Source: Antedon mediterranea
Taxonomy: Eukaryota; Echinodermata; Crinoidea; Comatulida; Antedonidae
Direction: 5' to 3'
Length of the DNA stretch: 64,000 nucleotides
Assembly (NCBI RefSeq): GCF_964355755.1
Contig: NC_092671.1
Location: forward strand, 22,835,070 to 22,899,069
The notes under the pieces were generated by a model. That model saw nothing but the letters and a program-made list of their open reading frames with translations, ran no database searches and was not told the DNA's origin. Below, in pieces: positions 1 to 11,533 of this stretch. Each line of letters begins with the position of its first letter. Position 1 is the first letter of the stretch. A program made the position numbers and the translations under genes.

Positions 1-649
1 GTCCGATTAGCCATATTAATGCATGATCCGACATCTACAACTAATCAACTTCCAGAATATGTAATAAAAATAACTTTCAACGTTTAGTTTAGAAACTATG
101 ACTGTTTAAAAAATGCATAATTTTTATGAATTTTTGAACTTTTTCATAAAAAACACGCGCAAATTGTCCAATTCGACGTGATTGTATGATGTAATTTTTT
201 AAAAATTGGTAAAATTACTAGAAAAGGCTGAAAAAACATAAATCACAGGGAAAAATATGTCTTTAACGCTACGTGCGCACTGTGCTCGTAAAAATATGCA
301 CGCACGTGGGCATTTAGACATGCTCAAAATGACAAGAAACACGTAGAAAGTTGATAAGAAATTGTTTTTTCGCATTTTGAAATTTTAAATGCTCGTGTGG
401 GCGTAACTTTCTGTGAAACATGCAATTTTTTTTACACAGAAAGTTAGCACAAGATGTAAATTAAAATTCTAAGTTTCAATTTAAATTGTTGTATGGTTTT
501 CGATCTATATTAAATACGGGAAATTCAAAAAGTCACATTGTCACATTGCGCAATTCTGACGTCATTCAAAACAGGAGAAGCACAACTTCACATAAATGCC
601 CACATGTTGACAAAGTTATAAAATGTTATGTTTTCACATTTTTGAGATA
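1..649 (-). mobile_element. Helitron copy, 5' portion, interrupted by element A
   Basis: Reverse complement of the repeat that forms the array at 18-30 kb; motifs such as CTACGTGCGCAC, TTTTTGAGATA and CATATTAATGCATGATCC align with those copies. No coding capacity is visible. The copy resumes at 11104 after element A and ends at about 11140, next to the CTAG of another Helitron. Intact relatives read GAGATACGC where this copy reads GAGATA, then element A, then ATACGC. This gives a clean empty site for the insertion. Confidence 0.75.
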
Positions 650-1140
650 TAGTCAGGCAGCATTTGTCACTATATTAACTTTACTTCATATATTTAGCCA
701 AGTTTGATTTTTCACTTTTAAATGATCAAGGACATCACAAGAAACAACTTCCAACTTGTTGTCCAAATTCTAAACGCGTTTTTCATTCGCTGGGGGCGCT
801 TTTTCAAAATGGCCGCCTATGCTATCAAGTACTTATATCTCGGCAACCACTAATCGTAGAGACTTGGTTTTAGTCTTAAAATGTTCGTAAGGTACATAAT
901 TCTATTCACTATAATGGAACATTTTGCCCTAAAATGACCGGAAATACTATTTCTGACCATTTAACCTTTGACCTGATCTTATCATATCTCAATAACTATT
1001 GGTCAGAAAGAGTTGATATTTATCCCAAATTTTTCAGAAAATACATGTTTTTATTTGCTTTAATGCAAAGGTTTGTTTCAAGATGGCCGGAAAAACCATA
1101 TCTGACCTTTGACCATAACCTGTGTGATATCCACAACATG
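650..1140 (+). repeat. Left terminal inverted repeat of element A (unit 1)
   Basis: Matches the reverse complement of 5395-5877 with small indels, for example a short insertion after CAGCATTTGT. It contains a GGCGCTTTTTCAAAATGGCC block, a CCACTAATCGTAGAG block and GACC-rich blocks. Related sub-blocks recur in element C at 34.5-37.3 kb. Confidence 0.85.
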
Positions 1141-1526
1141 TTGGTTATAGATAACATTTTTCGACAGATTGCTCAGAACATCCATATTTGTAACACATTA
1201 TTGATTTTTCAATTATTGATGCTTTAAAACATTCACTTAAGCTTGGAAATTAAAGTTTTAAAATAAATAAAAGCTACTCATTATCTCCATACATAATCCT
1301 AGCCTGTGATTGGCTGAAAGTTCAAGCAGATTAGATTTCATGAGTTTAAATGGTAAGTGTTTTTTAAACCGATTTAAACAGTGTTTGCTGGGAAATCATA
1401 CTTATTATTAGTACATATACATTTACTTGTATAATAATGTACCTATGCTGATATAAATGTTGTACAGAGAGGCCTTAGTTAAATAGTTATAAACTATAGT
1501 TCCAGTCTAGGCCTTGTCGCTAACAC

Positions 1527-3461
1527 CAGTGGTGGCGCCAGCGGGGGGGCTACGGGGGCTGTAGCCCCCTCGTCGGGGAGCCTAGCCCCCCACGTCGGGG
1601 AACGCGAGTACTTTTCGTCGGGGAATATAATATAAAGTAAAAATCATTCGCGTTCACTTCGTAGCTTCAGCGACTAGAAAACCACGAAGTTCCATTTTTG
1701 TTAAGTACGTCGGAGGGCTATTACACTTAATATTATGCATGCATTATTGCCAGCGATCTAATAAACAATAGGTATGCACTTGTCTGGCGGTGTCCCTTTG
1801 TACGAATCGTTTAACATTGGGCCCGGCCCATTGCGGTTTACGCGTGATATCATGTTCCACCCAGGGACCAGAATGTGTACTGTAGTTACTTTCCAGGCGA
1901 AGTTTACTGACGCGTTACGTCGTGTACTGTGTATCGACAGCAAAAGGGTACGAATTATCTTCGTGATCTACGGTATTTTATTGTTCGTATGTTCAATTTT
2001 TTTAATTTACGATTACCGTGGGGTACTGTAGGCTCGGCCTACATTACTAAACAAAAAACATGCCATTTTCGTTTAGCCAACATCTTATTACATTTCCAAT
2101 GTCCTGTATGTCATGAACTGCTCGTACATCGAAATTCGAGATTCACATTTGGGAAATAAACTGATTTCCCCGACGGAAAATGGTCTACGCTTGTGGATGC
2201 ATTCCCCTCCAAATAAAAGGTAAAAAGGGTAACTTGTTTAGGCCTCTATGTCTGAATTTTTTTAAAGTATAGGTGTAATTTTTGAAGACCTGCATCTCTA
2301 GTTTCCAAAATTGTCTTAGCTCAACCGTCCCCAATTATTGAGCTGGTCATGTATACTTACCGTACATTTTGTTTCATATTTCGATGTACAATATACAGTC
2401 AGTGCATTGAACCTAGAGCTCTATTTTTTCAATTTGTTTATATATCCATGGTAGGGCTGGTTCTGGAGACGTACCGGTATATATCTTGTTTATGCTTCGA
2501 AGTATAATAAGTAAAATTTCCGGGACCTAGCAACTCTATTTTTCAGAATGTTCTTAGCTCCACCCCAACCATGGTGGGCTGGACCTATAATTTCGTTTCA
2601 TATTTCAATGTTTTGCAGGGACCTAGCAGCTCTATTTTTGACAATTTTCTTAGCTCTGGTTCTGTAGACTTATAATTTCGTTTCATTTATCAATATGGGC
2701 CTATATAAGTGCAATTTCCAGGTACCTAGCAGGTCTATTTTTCACAATTTTCTTAGCAGCTCAACCATAATGGTAGGGCTGGTCCTGGAGCCTTATATAT
2801 TTTGTTTCTTTTTTTCGAAATACTATAATCCAATATCCGGGGACCAAACAACTCTAGTTGTTTAAATGTCCTTAGCTCCATCTCAACCTCGGTGGGCTTG
2901 TTCTCTGATAGACTTGTAATTTCGTTTTATATATCAATGTATAATTGCAATTTCCGGGGACCTAGCAGCTCTATTTTACAAAATTTTCTTACAGATCAGG
3001 CCATGGATATCTCGCGCATTTACAATTTTCGCACCCCCAGACAGCAACCTGCCTACGTCTCTGCGATTATAACGATATACCTCTTGGCCCGTGGGTAGGT
3101 TTTACGTTCACGTATATTTTCTATGATAGGCATATTGAACTTTAAAAACTTCATTTTTAAATTTGAAAGAATGGATTTACACAGTCATCGTACCGGACCT
3201 CTTGCAATGTGTTTTTCACACAGTATTTTATTTATGTACCATACAAAATTGAAAAAATTGGCTACCCTAAATCTGATTAAAACGGCCTCAAATTACGCTA
3301 TAACGTGTTGCTTCCGGGGGCTCCCCCTCCCCCCACCAGGGGCCCTTGGCGGCCCCCTGGCCCCCAGCCAAGTGATGCTCGCTTCACTCGCATAGCCCCC
3401 CTCCCCCACCCCCGTCGGAGAATTTAGCCCCCGCGTCGAAAAGATCCTGGCGCCACCCCTG
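1527..3461. mobile_element. hAT-like non-autonomous transposon nested in A (unit 1)
   Basis: Bounded by CAGTGGTGGCGCCAG on the left and CTGGCGCCACCCCTG on the right, which are inverted repeats with the CAG start typical of hAT. It is flanked by a perfect 8-bp duplication GCTAACAC (1519-1526 and 3462-3469), the hAT target-duplication length. The termini are very GC-rich (GTAGCCCCC and GGGGG blocks, TCGGGGA repeats), unlike the AT-rich core. No transposase is recognisable; the reading frames inside are short and look like noise. Length is 1935 bp. Confidence 0.85.
2280..2995. repeat. Degenerate minisatellite inside the nested hAT
   Basis: About six diverged units of roughly 90-130 bp. Each has the order CTAGCAGCTCTATTTT, a TTTTCTTAGCTC block, a CCATGGTGGGCTGG-like block, ATAATTTCGTTTCATAT, and TGCAATTTCCGGGGACC. 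The same unit recurs outside element A at 60990-61500. Confidence 0.75.
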
Positions 3462-3540
3462 GCTAACACCTAGCAAACAATGCTAGCCTGGTGAGATCCC
3501 CGTAGAACTCAGTGACAAGCCAACTCAGTGCCTGGCATGG

Positions 3541-5231
3541 TAACCTCCGATGATGTCAGTCAAACGATTGAAAAGCGAGACCAATTAGGAAAAGAAGCAT
3601 TGGATAAAATTGTGACTTAACGAGTGGTTGAAAAAACCGTAAAATTTTGGGACCCTCAAAAGAAAAACAACTTCTCTTATTTCAAGGATGTAGGAGCAGT
3701 GGTGAAAACCAAAATTAAAGGTCAACTAATATAGTTTCAATTAAGCAAGAGAGAAAGATGCTGTCTAGATTGTTAGTTGTGGCAAAGAGCAGGCCAGAGT
3801 TCGCTCTAAAGGATGTCATAGGCAACTATGAGTTCAATAGCACTCCACCATCAAATTTCCATCCAGATGGAAGAATGGTATTGCAGTCAATAACAGAACT
3901 CCCTCTACCAGATAATGTCAGCAGGCCTGTACAGAAAGATGTTAAAAAGCAGCATCAATCCTAATTATTGATGGAATGTGTGTCGTCAATATGGTAAAGA
4001 AGGTGTCTGAAAAGTTCAATGCTTCTGACTTTGCATCTGAATTTGTTAACCTGATTGTTGGTATGAGCAAACCATATGATGAAGTTCGTCTTTTATTTGA
4101 TCAATATCTATCAGGATCTTTAAAAGAATCTACACGAGATAAAAGAAAACAGAAAACAACTACCATTCACTACCATGTCAATGACAACACTGAGATTAAG
4201 AACATTAAGACATTTTTATCGCACAAAGAGACCAAAGCTGAACTTACAAAATATCTGTCAGAGAAGATACCTAATCACTTCAAGAACAACACGAAGAAGG
4301 TCCTAGCAACACATCACACGTCCATGATGGCAAACTGCAATCTCTCAGAAGTTATCATGATGCCAGAGATGACACACGGACAAACACACATTGGAAGAAG
4401 GGGACCAACTGGTCTTATTGTATGCCTTTGATTGTATGAACAAAGACCCAGGTGCCAATGTTGACCTATTTTCTGTAGATACTGATGTCTTTATCCTTTT
4501 AACAGGAAGCTATCCTCTACTTCCTCCAATGACCACATTTTGTAGGAAAAGAGGGGAAAAAATACCTATATGGCAATGCTATTACCGACTTTGAAAACAA
4601 ATATCAGCAGCACTGATTGGATGGTACGCATTAGGTACAGATAACATAGGTACATTTGCTGGAAAAGGAGTGTCCACCCATTTCAAAGCACTTATGAAAT
4701 GTGACGATGAAATACTAGATGCATTTGCTGTATATGGACTGACCTCTGAAATACCAAATTGGATTTTCAGGCAAATGGAAAGATATGTTTGCATATTATA
4801 CAGTACTTCTAAGATCATGGCAGATTATGTCACAGACTTGAGATGGATGTTATTTGCACCGAAAGGCAAGGAAGGACAACAATTACCTCCAACCATGGGA
4901 ACTCTTAGACCACACGTGGAAAGAGCATACTACATGTCTATTGTATGTAATTCATCATGCAAGCCAACTCCATCTATTCCACCAGCAACTGACTACTCCC
5001 TGGCAACTAGAAGATGGTCACTTGAAGCCGGTATTTTTCAACAATCCACCAGCACCAGAAGCTCTTCTAGAAATTCGTCGATGTACCAGCAATGGTTCAT
5101 GTTCAACAAATCGCTGTAGTTGTAAGAAAAACAACTTGCTCTGTACTGATGCATGTGAGTGTGGTGATGGATGTGAGAATACAAAGGACTGGAATGTAGA
5201 GCTAGTAGACGATATCGATGAACTTTATTGA
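3541..5231 (+). pseudogene. Broken nuclease-CXC transposon gene, C-terminal part (unit 1)
   Basis: Consecutive frames spell one protein family interrupted by stops and at least three frameshifts. About 3541-3960 gives VTSDDVSQ...EKRDQLGKEALDK, then SRLLVVAKSRPEFALKDVIG. At 3961-4380 is ILIIDGMCVVNMVKK and a lysine-rich stretch. At 4391-4594 is EEGDQLVLLYAFD...FSVDTDVFILL. At 4610-5020 is YALGTDNIGTFAGKG, LPPTMGTLRPHVERAYY and a tryptophan-rich stretch. About 5030-5195 is a Cys-rich end with CSTNRCSCKKNNLLCTDACE, a CXC (tesmin/TSO1-like) DNA-binding motif. The DTD and GTDNIG-GKG motifs resemble the XPG/FEN1 nuclease fold. The N-terminal part is missing, and the hAT insertion lies just upstream. 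This family is widespread in invertebrate genomes as transposon-borne genes. It is inactive here. Family membership is confident; the enzymatic role is inferred. Confidence 0.75.
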
Positions 5232-5394
5232 CTGGAGAGGGTAATCTGACTATATTCAATATTTATGGTATGTATTTATTTATTATAACAGTTCCATTGG
5301 TGATTTGAAATATTGATTTTGGAACAAGGGATATCATCAACAAAACCACAAGTACTGGTACAAGTTATAAACAATACCAGACAAATCTATAGAC

Positions 5395-5877
5395 TCTCAG
5401 TTGTGGATATTACATGCATTAGGGCAAGAGGTCAGATATGGCATTTCTGTTTGCTTTAAAACAAAACATTTAATTACAGTAAATATAAAAAGGCATACTG
5501 TGAACAATTTGAAACAAATTTCAAGTCTGTGTGACCATTAGTTACCGAGATATGATGATAGAAGGTCAAAGGTCAAACGGTCAGAAATGGCATTTTCAGT
5601 CATTTCTGGTCAAAATATTCCATTAGAGTAAATAGAAATATGTACCTTACAAACATTTTAAGATTAAAACCAAGTCTCTACGATTAGTGGTTGCCGAGAT
5701 ACAAGTACTTGATAGCATAAGTGGCCATTTTGAAAAAGCGCCCCCAGCGAATGAAAAACGCGTTTAGAATTTGGACAACAAGTTGGAAGTTGTTCGTTGT
5801 GATGTCCTTGATCACTTAAAAGTGAAAAATCAAACTTGGCTAAATATATGAAGTAAAATACAAATGCTGCCTGACTA
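5395..5877 (-). repeat. Right terminal inverted repeat of element A (unit 1)
   Basis: Inverted partner of 650-1140. It contains AGGTCAAAGGTCA (5563-5575), a direct repeat of the nuclear-receptor half site with 1-bp spacing. It ends ACAAATGCTGCCTGACTA and runs directly into the left end of the next unit. Confidence 0.85.
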
Positions 5878-6366
5878 GTCAGGCAGCATTTGTCACTATA
5901 TTAACTTTACTTCATATATTTAGCCAAGTTTGATTTTTCACTTTTAAATGATCAAGGACATCACAAGAAACAACTTCCAACTTGTTGTCCAAATTCTAAA
6001 CGCGTTTTTCATTCGCTGGGGGCGCTTTTTCAAAATGGCCGCCTATGCTATCAAGTACTTATATCTCGGCAACCACTAATCGTAGAGACTTGGTTTTAGT
6101 CTTAAAATGTTCGTAAGGTACATAATTCTATTCACTATAATGGAACATTTTGCCCTAAAATGACCGGAAATACTATTTCTGACCATTTAACCTTTGACCT
6201 GATCTTATCATATCTCAATAACTATTGGTCAGAAAGAGTTGATATTTATCCCAAATTTTTCAGAAAATACATGTTTTTATTTGCTTTAATGCAAAGGTTT
6301 GTTTCAAGATGGCCGGAAAAACCATATCTGACCTTTGACCATAACCTGTGTGATATCCACAACATG
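5876..6366 (+). repeat. Left terminal inverted repeat of element A (unit 2)
   Basis: Copy of 650-1140. Together with the preceding right TIR it forms a ~970-bp inverted repeat centred on 5876-5877 with no spacer. Confidence 0.85.
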
Positions 6367-6752
6367 TTGGTTATAGATAACATTTTTCGACAGATTGCTC
6401 AGAACATCCATATTTGTAACACATTATTGATTTTTCAATTATTGATGCTTTAAAACATTCACTTAAGCTTGGAAATTAAAGTTTTAAAATAAATAAAAGC
6501 TACTCATTATCTCCATACATAATCCTAGCCTGTGATTGGCTGAAAGTTCAAGCAGATTAGATTTCATGAGTTTAAATGGTAAGTGTTTTTTAAACCGATT
6601 TAAACAGTGTTTGCTGGGAAATCATACTTATTATTAGTACATATACATTTACTTGTATAATAATGTACCTATGCTGATATAAATGTTGTACAGAGAGGCC
6701 TTAGTTAAATAGTTATAAACTATAGTTCCAGTCTAGGCCTTGTCGCTAACAC

Positions 6753-8687
6753 CAGTGGTGGCGCCAGCGGGGGGGCTACGGGGGCTGTAGCCCCCTCGTC
6801 GGGGAGCCTAGCCCCCCACGTCGGGGAACGCGAGTACTTTTCGTCGGGGAATATAATATAAAGTAAAAATCATTCGCGTTCACTTCGTAGCTTCAGCGAC
6901 TAGAAAACCACGAAGTTCCATTTTTGTTAAGTACGTCGGAGGGCTATTACACTTAATATTATGCATGCATTATTGCCAGCGATCTAATAAACAATAGGTA
7001 TGCACTTGTCTGGCGGTGTCCCTTTGTACGAATCGTTTAACATTGGGCCCGGCCCATTGCGGTTTACGCGTGATATCATGTTCCACCCAGGGACCAGAAT
7101 GTGTACTGTAGTTACTTTCCAGGCGAAGTTTACTGACGCGTTACGTCGTGTACTGTGTATCGACAGCAAAAGGGTACGAATTATCTTCGTGATCTACGGT
7201 ATTTTATTGTTCGTATGTTCAATTTTTTTAATTTACGATTACCGTGGGGTACTGTAGGCTCGGCCTACATTACTAAACAAAAAACATGCCATTTTCGTTT
7301 AGCCAACATCTTATTACATTTCCAATGTCCTGTATGTCATGAACTGCTCGTACATCGAAATTCGAGATTCACATTTGGGAAATAAACTGATTTCCCCGAC
7401 GGAAAATGGTCTACGCTTGTGGATGCATTCCCCTCCAAATAAAAGGTAAAAAGGGTAACTTGTTTAGGCCTCTATGTCTGAATTTTTTTAAAGTATAGGT
7501 GTAATTTTTGAAGACCTGCATCTCTAGTTTCCAAAATTGTCTTAGCTCAACCGTCCCCAATTATTGAGCTGGTCATGTATACTTACCGTACATTTTGTTT
7601 CATATTTCGATGTACAATATACAGTCAGTGCATTGAACCTAGAGCTCTATTTTTTCAATTTGTTTATATATCCATGGTAGGGCTGGTTCTGGAGACGTAC
7701 CGGTATATATCTTGTTTATGCTTCGAAGTATAATAAGTAAAATTTCCGGGACCTAGCAACTCTATTTTTCAGAATGTTCTTAGCTCCACCCCAACCATGG
7801 TGGGCTGGACCTATAATTTCGTTTCATATTTCAATGTTTTGCAGGGACCTAGCAGCTCTATTTTTGACAATTTTCTTAGCTCTGGTTCTGTAGACTTATA
7901 ATTTCGTTTCATTTATCAATATGGGCCTATATAAGTGCAATTTCCAGGTACCTAGCAGGTCTATTTTTCACAATTTTCTTAGCAGCTCAACCATAATGGT
8001 AGGGCTGGTCCTGGAGCCTTATATATTTTGTTTCTTTTTTTCGAAATACTATAATCCAATATCCGGGGACCAAACAACTCTAGTTGTTTAAATGTCCTTA
8101 GCTCCATCTCAACCTCGGTGGGCTTGTTCTCTGATAGACTTGTAATTTCGTTTTATATATCAATGTATAATTGCAATTTCCGGGGACCTAGCAGCTCTAT
8201 TTTACAAAATTTTCTTACAGATCAGGCCATGGATATCTCGCGCATTTACAATTTTCGCACCCCCAGACAGCAACCTGCCTACGTCTCTGCGATTATAACG
8301 ATATACCTCTTGGCCCGTGGGTAGGTTTTACGTTCACGTATATTTTCTATGATAGGCATATTGAACTTTAAAAACTTCATTTTTAAATTTGAAAGAATGG
8401 ATTTACACAGTCATCGTACCGGACCTCTTGCAATGTGTTTTTCACACAGTATTTTATTTATGTACCATACAAAATTGAAAAAATTGGCTACCCTAAATCT
8501 GATTAAAACGGCCTCAAATTACGCTATAACGTGTTGCTTCCGGGGGCTCCCCCTCCCCCCACCAGGGGCCCTTGGCGGCCCCCTGGCCCCCAGCCAAGTG
8601 ATGCTCGCTTCACTCGCATAGCCCCCCTCCCCCACCCCCGTCGGAGAATTTAGCCCCCGCGTCGAAAAGATCCTGGCGCCACCCCTG
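6753..8687. mobile_element. hAT-like transposon nested in A (unit 2)
   Basis: Same insertion as 1527-3461, at the identical site and with the same 8-bp GCTAACAC duplication (6745-6752 and 8688-8695). The hAT therefore inserted before element A was duplicated. Confidence 0.85.
7506..8221. repeat. Degenerate minisatellite, unit 2 copy
   Basis: Copy of the 2280-2995 minisatellite with the same unit order and the same diverged units. Confidence 0.75.
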
Positions 8688-8766
8688 GCTAACACCTAGC
8701 AAACAATGCTAGCCTGGTGAGATCCCCGTAGAACTCAGTGACAAGCCAACTCAGTGCCTGGCATGG

Positions 8767-10457
8767 TAACCTCCGATGATGTCAGTCAAACGATTGAAAA
8801 GCGAGACCAATTAGGAAAAGAAGCATTGGATAAAATTGTGACTTAACGAGTGGTTGAAAAAACCGTAAAATTTTGGGACCCTCAAAAGAAAAACAACTTC
8901 TCTTATTTCAAGGATGTAGGAGCAGTGGTGAAAACCAAAATTAAAGGTCAACTAATATAGTTTCAATTAAGCAAGAGAGAAAGATGCTGTCTAGATTGTT
9001 AGTTGTGGCAAAGAGCAGGCCAGAGTTCGCTCTAAAGGATGTCATAGGCAACTATGAGTTCAATAGCACTCCACCATCAAATTTCCATCCAGATGGAAGA
9101 ATGGTATTGCAGTCAATAACAGAACTCCCTCTACCAGATAATGTCAGCAGGCCTGTACAGAAAGATGATAAAAAGCAGCATCAATCCTAATTATTGATGG
9201 AATGTGTGTCGTCAATATGGTAAAGAAGGTGTCTGAAAAGTTCAATGCTTCTGACTTTGCATCTGAATTTGTTAACCTGATTGTTGGTATGAGCAAACCA
9301 TATGATGAAGTTCGTCTTTTATTTGATCAATATCTATCAGGATCTTTAAAAGAATCTACACGAGATAAAAGAAAACAGAAAACAACTACCATTCACTACC
9401 ATGTCAATGACAACACTGAGATTAAGAACATTAAGACATTTTTATCGCACAAAGAGACCAAAGCTGAACTTACAAAATATCTGTCAGAGAAGATACCTAA
9501 TCACTTCAAGAACAACACGAAGAAGGTCCTAGCAACACATCACACGTCCATGATGGCAAACTGCAATCTCTCAGAAGTTATCATGATGCCAGAGATGACA
9601 CACGGACAAACACACATTGGAAGAAGGGGACCAACTGGTCTTATTGTATGCCTTTGATTGTATGAACAAAGACCCAGGTGCCAATGTTGACCTATTTTCT
9701 GTAGATACTGATGTCTTTATCCTTTTAACAGGAAGCTATCCTCTACTTCCTCCAATGACCACATTTTGTAGGAAAAGAGGGGAAAAAATACCTATATGGC
9801 AATGCTATTACCGACTTTGAAAACAAATATCAGCAGCACTGATTGGATGGTACGCATTAGGTACAGATAACATAGGTACATTTGCTGGAAAAGGAGTGTC
9901 CACCCATTTCAAAGCACTTATGAAATGTGACGATGAAATACTAGATGCATTTGCTGTATATGGACTGACCTCTGAAATACCAAATTGGATTTTCAGGCAA
10001 ATGGAAAGATATGTTTGCATATTATACAGTACTTCTAAGATCATGGCAGATTATGTCACAGACTTGAGATGGATGTTATTTGCACCGAAAGGCAAGGAAG
10101 GACAACAATTACCTCCAACCATGGGAACTCTTAGACCACACGTGGAAAGAGCATACTACATGTCTATTGTATGTAATTCATCATGCAAGCCAACTCCATC
10201 TATTCCACCAGCAACTGACTACTCCCTGGCAACTAGAAGATGGTCACTTGAAGCCGGTATTTTTCAACAATCCACCAGCACCAGAAGCTCTTCTAGAAAT
10301 TCGTCGATGTACCAGCAATGGTTCATGTTCAACAAATCGCTGTAGTTGTAAGAAAAACAACTTGCTCTGTACTGATGCATGTGAGTGTGGTGATGGATGT
10401 GAGAATACAAAGGACTGGAATGTAGAGCTAGTAGACGATATCGATGAACTTTATTGA
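8767..10457 (+). pseudogene. Broken nuclease-CXC transposon gene (unit 2)
   Basis: Carries the same stops and frameshifts as 3541-5231, so the gene was already dead when the dimer formed. It has the same motif order: SRLLVVAKSRPEF, DTDVFILL, GTDNIGTFAGKG, LPPTMGTLRPHVERAYY, and the CXC cysteines near 10310-10420. One substitution, V to D, was noticed near 9168. Confidence 0.75.
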
Positions 10458-10620
10458 CTGGAGAGGGTAATCTGACTATATTCAATATTTATGGTATGTA
10501 TTTATTTATTATAACAGTTCCATTGGTGATTTGAAATATTGATTTTGGAACAAGGGATATCATCAACAAAACCACAAGTACTGGTACAAGTTATAAACAA
10601 TACCAGACAAATCTATAGAC

Positions 10621-11103
10621 TCTCAGTTGTGGATATTACATGCATTAGGGCAAGAGGTCAGATATGGCATTTCTGTTTGCTTTAAAACAAAACATTTAAT
10701 TACAGTAAATATAAAAAGGCATACTGTGAACAATTTGAAACAAATTTCAAGTCTGTGTGACCATTAGTTACCGAGATATGATGATAGAAGGTCAAAGGTC
10801 AAACGGTCAGAAATGGCATTTTCAGTCATTTCTGGTCAAAATATTCCATTAGAGTAAATAGAAATATGTACCTTACAAACATTTTAAGATTAAAACCAAG
10901 TCTCTACGATTAGTGGTTGCCGAGATACAAGTACTTGATAGCATAAGTGGCCATTTTGAAAAAGCGCCCCCAGCGAATGAAAAACGCGTTTAGAATTTGG
11001 ACAACAAGTTGGAAGTTGTTCGTTGTGATGTCCTTGATCACTTAAAAGTGAAAAATCAAACTTGGCTAAATATATGAAGTAAAATACAAATGCTGCCTGA
11101 CTA
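10621..11103 (-). repeat. Right terminal inverted repeat of element A (unit 2)
   Basis: Copy of 5395-5877, including the second AGGTCAAAGGTCA at 10789-10801. It is followed by the ATA target duplication at 11104-11106. Confidence 0.85.
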
Positions 11104-11368
11104 ATACGCAAGCCACAAAAATGACAGAAAGAAAGAAGAACTAGACATGAAACTCGTCACTTTGATGCACGTTTTTGTTGAAAAAGTTTCAAAATATTGC
11201 CAAAATTATGCCTATTTTTAATCTATTATAGCTCCTCAGGATCAATGGTTACTGTCGTGTTCTGTATGCTGACGTTAATACAAGAACCATCAATAAACAA
11301 TGTTTCAGTTATAAAGCGCCTATGTATTTTAATATGTTGGAAGAATTTTATCTGGTTGTGGAATAGGT
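11104..11368 (-). mobile_element. Remainder of interrupted Helitron and abutting Helitron 3' end
   Basis: 11104-11140 continues the Helitron of 1-649 (CACAAAAATGACAGAAAGAAA is shared, reverse-complemented, with the array copies). At 11141-11144 lies a CTAG. Read on the minus strand it is preceded by the Helitron 3' hairpin TCAAAGTGACGAGT and about 8 nt. Two Helitrons were therefore joined head to tail here, in the same way as in the 20-33 kb array. 11165-11368 has scattered similarity to Helitron interior (TATTATAGCTCCTCAG) and nothing coding. Confidence 0.65.
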
Positions 11369-11533
11369 ATTACATAAAATTTCTTTTTGAACAACCAAAA
11401 ATAGTATAAGCAAACTTACAGTACGTTTCGAAACCTATCAGGTTTCATTCTCAACTGGCGTTTCATCGTCTAGCGTTGTTAATCCCATGACGACGATGAG
11501 TTGGTATAGCGCCACCAACAGGTCCAAAAGGAC
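11369..11533 (+). repeat. Left inverted terminal repeat of the PLE
   Basis: Reverse complement of 16756-16920 with only a few mismatches. It includes TTTCGAAACCTATCAGG and GTTGGTATAGCGCCACCAA. Confidence 0.85.

Larger units (their letters stand above)
650..5877 (+). mobile_element. Long-TIR DNA transposon A, first unit of a head-to-tail dimer
   Basis: A 5.2 kb DNA transposon with ~490-bp imperfect terminal inverted repeats starting TAGTCAGGCAGCATTTG and ending with the complement. The left flank is GAG-ATA (ATA at 647-649). The right flank of the whole dimer is ATA-CGC (11104-11106), so the target duplication is 3 bp. It carries a nested hAT-like element and a broken gene with XPG-nuclease-like motifs and a CXC domain. 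A 3-bp duplication with an XPG-type nuclease recalls the Academ superfamily, but superfamily assignment is an inference. The next unit begins at 5876, sharing the TA dinucleotide with this unit's end. Unit period is 5226 bp. Confidence 0.85.
5876..11103 (+). mobile_element. Long-TIR DNA transposon A, second unit of the dimer
   Basis: Repeats 650-5877 at a constant offset of 5226 bp. The one coding difference noticed is GTT to GAT near 3940/9168 (V to D). The junction reads GCCTGAC-TA-GTCAGGC, so the two units share one TA and no ATA target duplication lies between them. The outer right end is followed by ATACGC, completing the single 3-bp duplication for the whole dimer. Confidence 0.9.

Noticed and set aside
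1758-3395. Several 60-90 codon frames inside the nested hAT
   Set aside because: Overlapping frames on both strands, covering the minisatellite and GC-rich ends; none resembles hAT transposase.
650-11103. Interpretation of TA as the target duplication of element A
   Set aside because: A TA duplication would give an empty site with extra bases. The Helitron paralogues read GAGATACGC, which fits the 3-bp ATA duplication with TAG as the first element bases.
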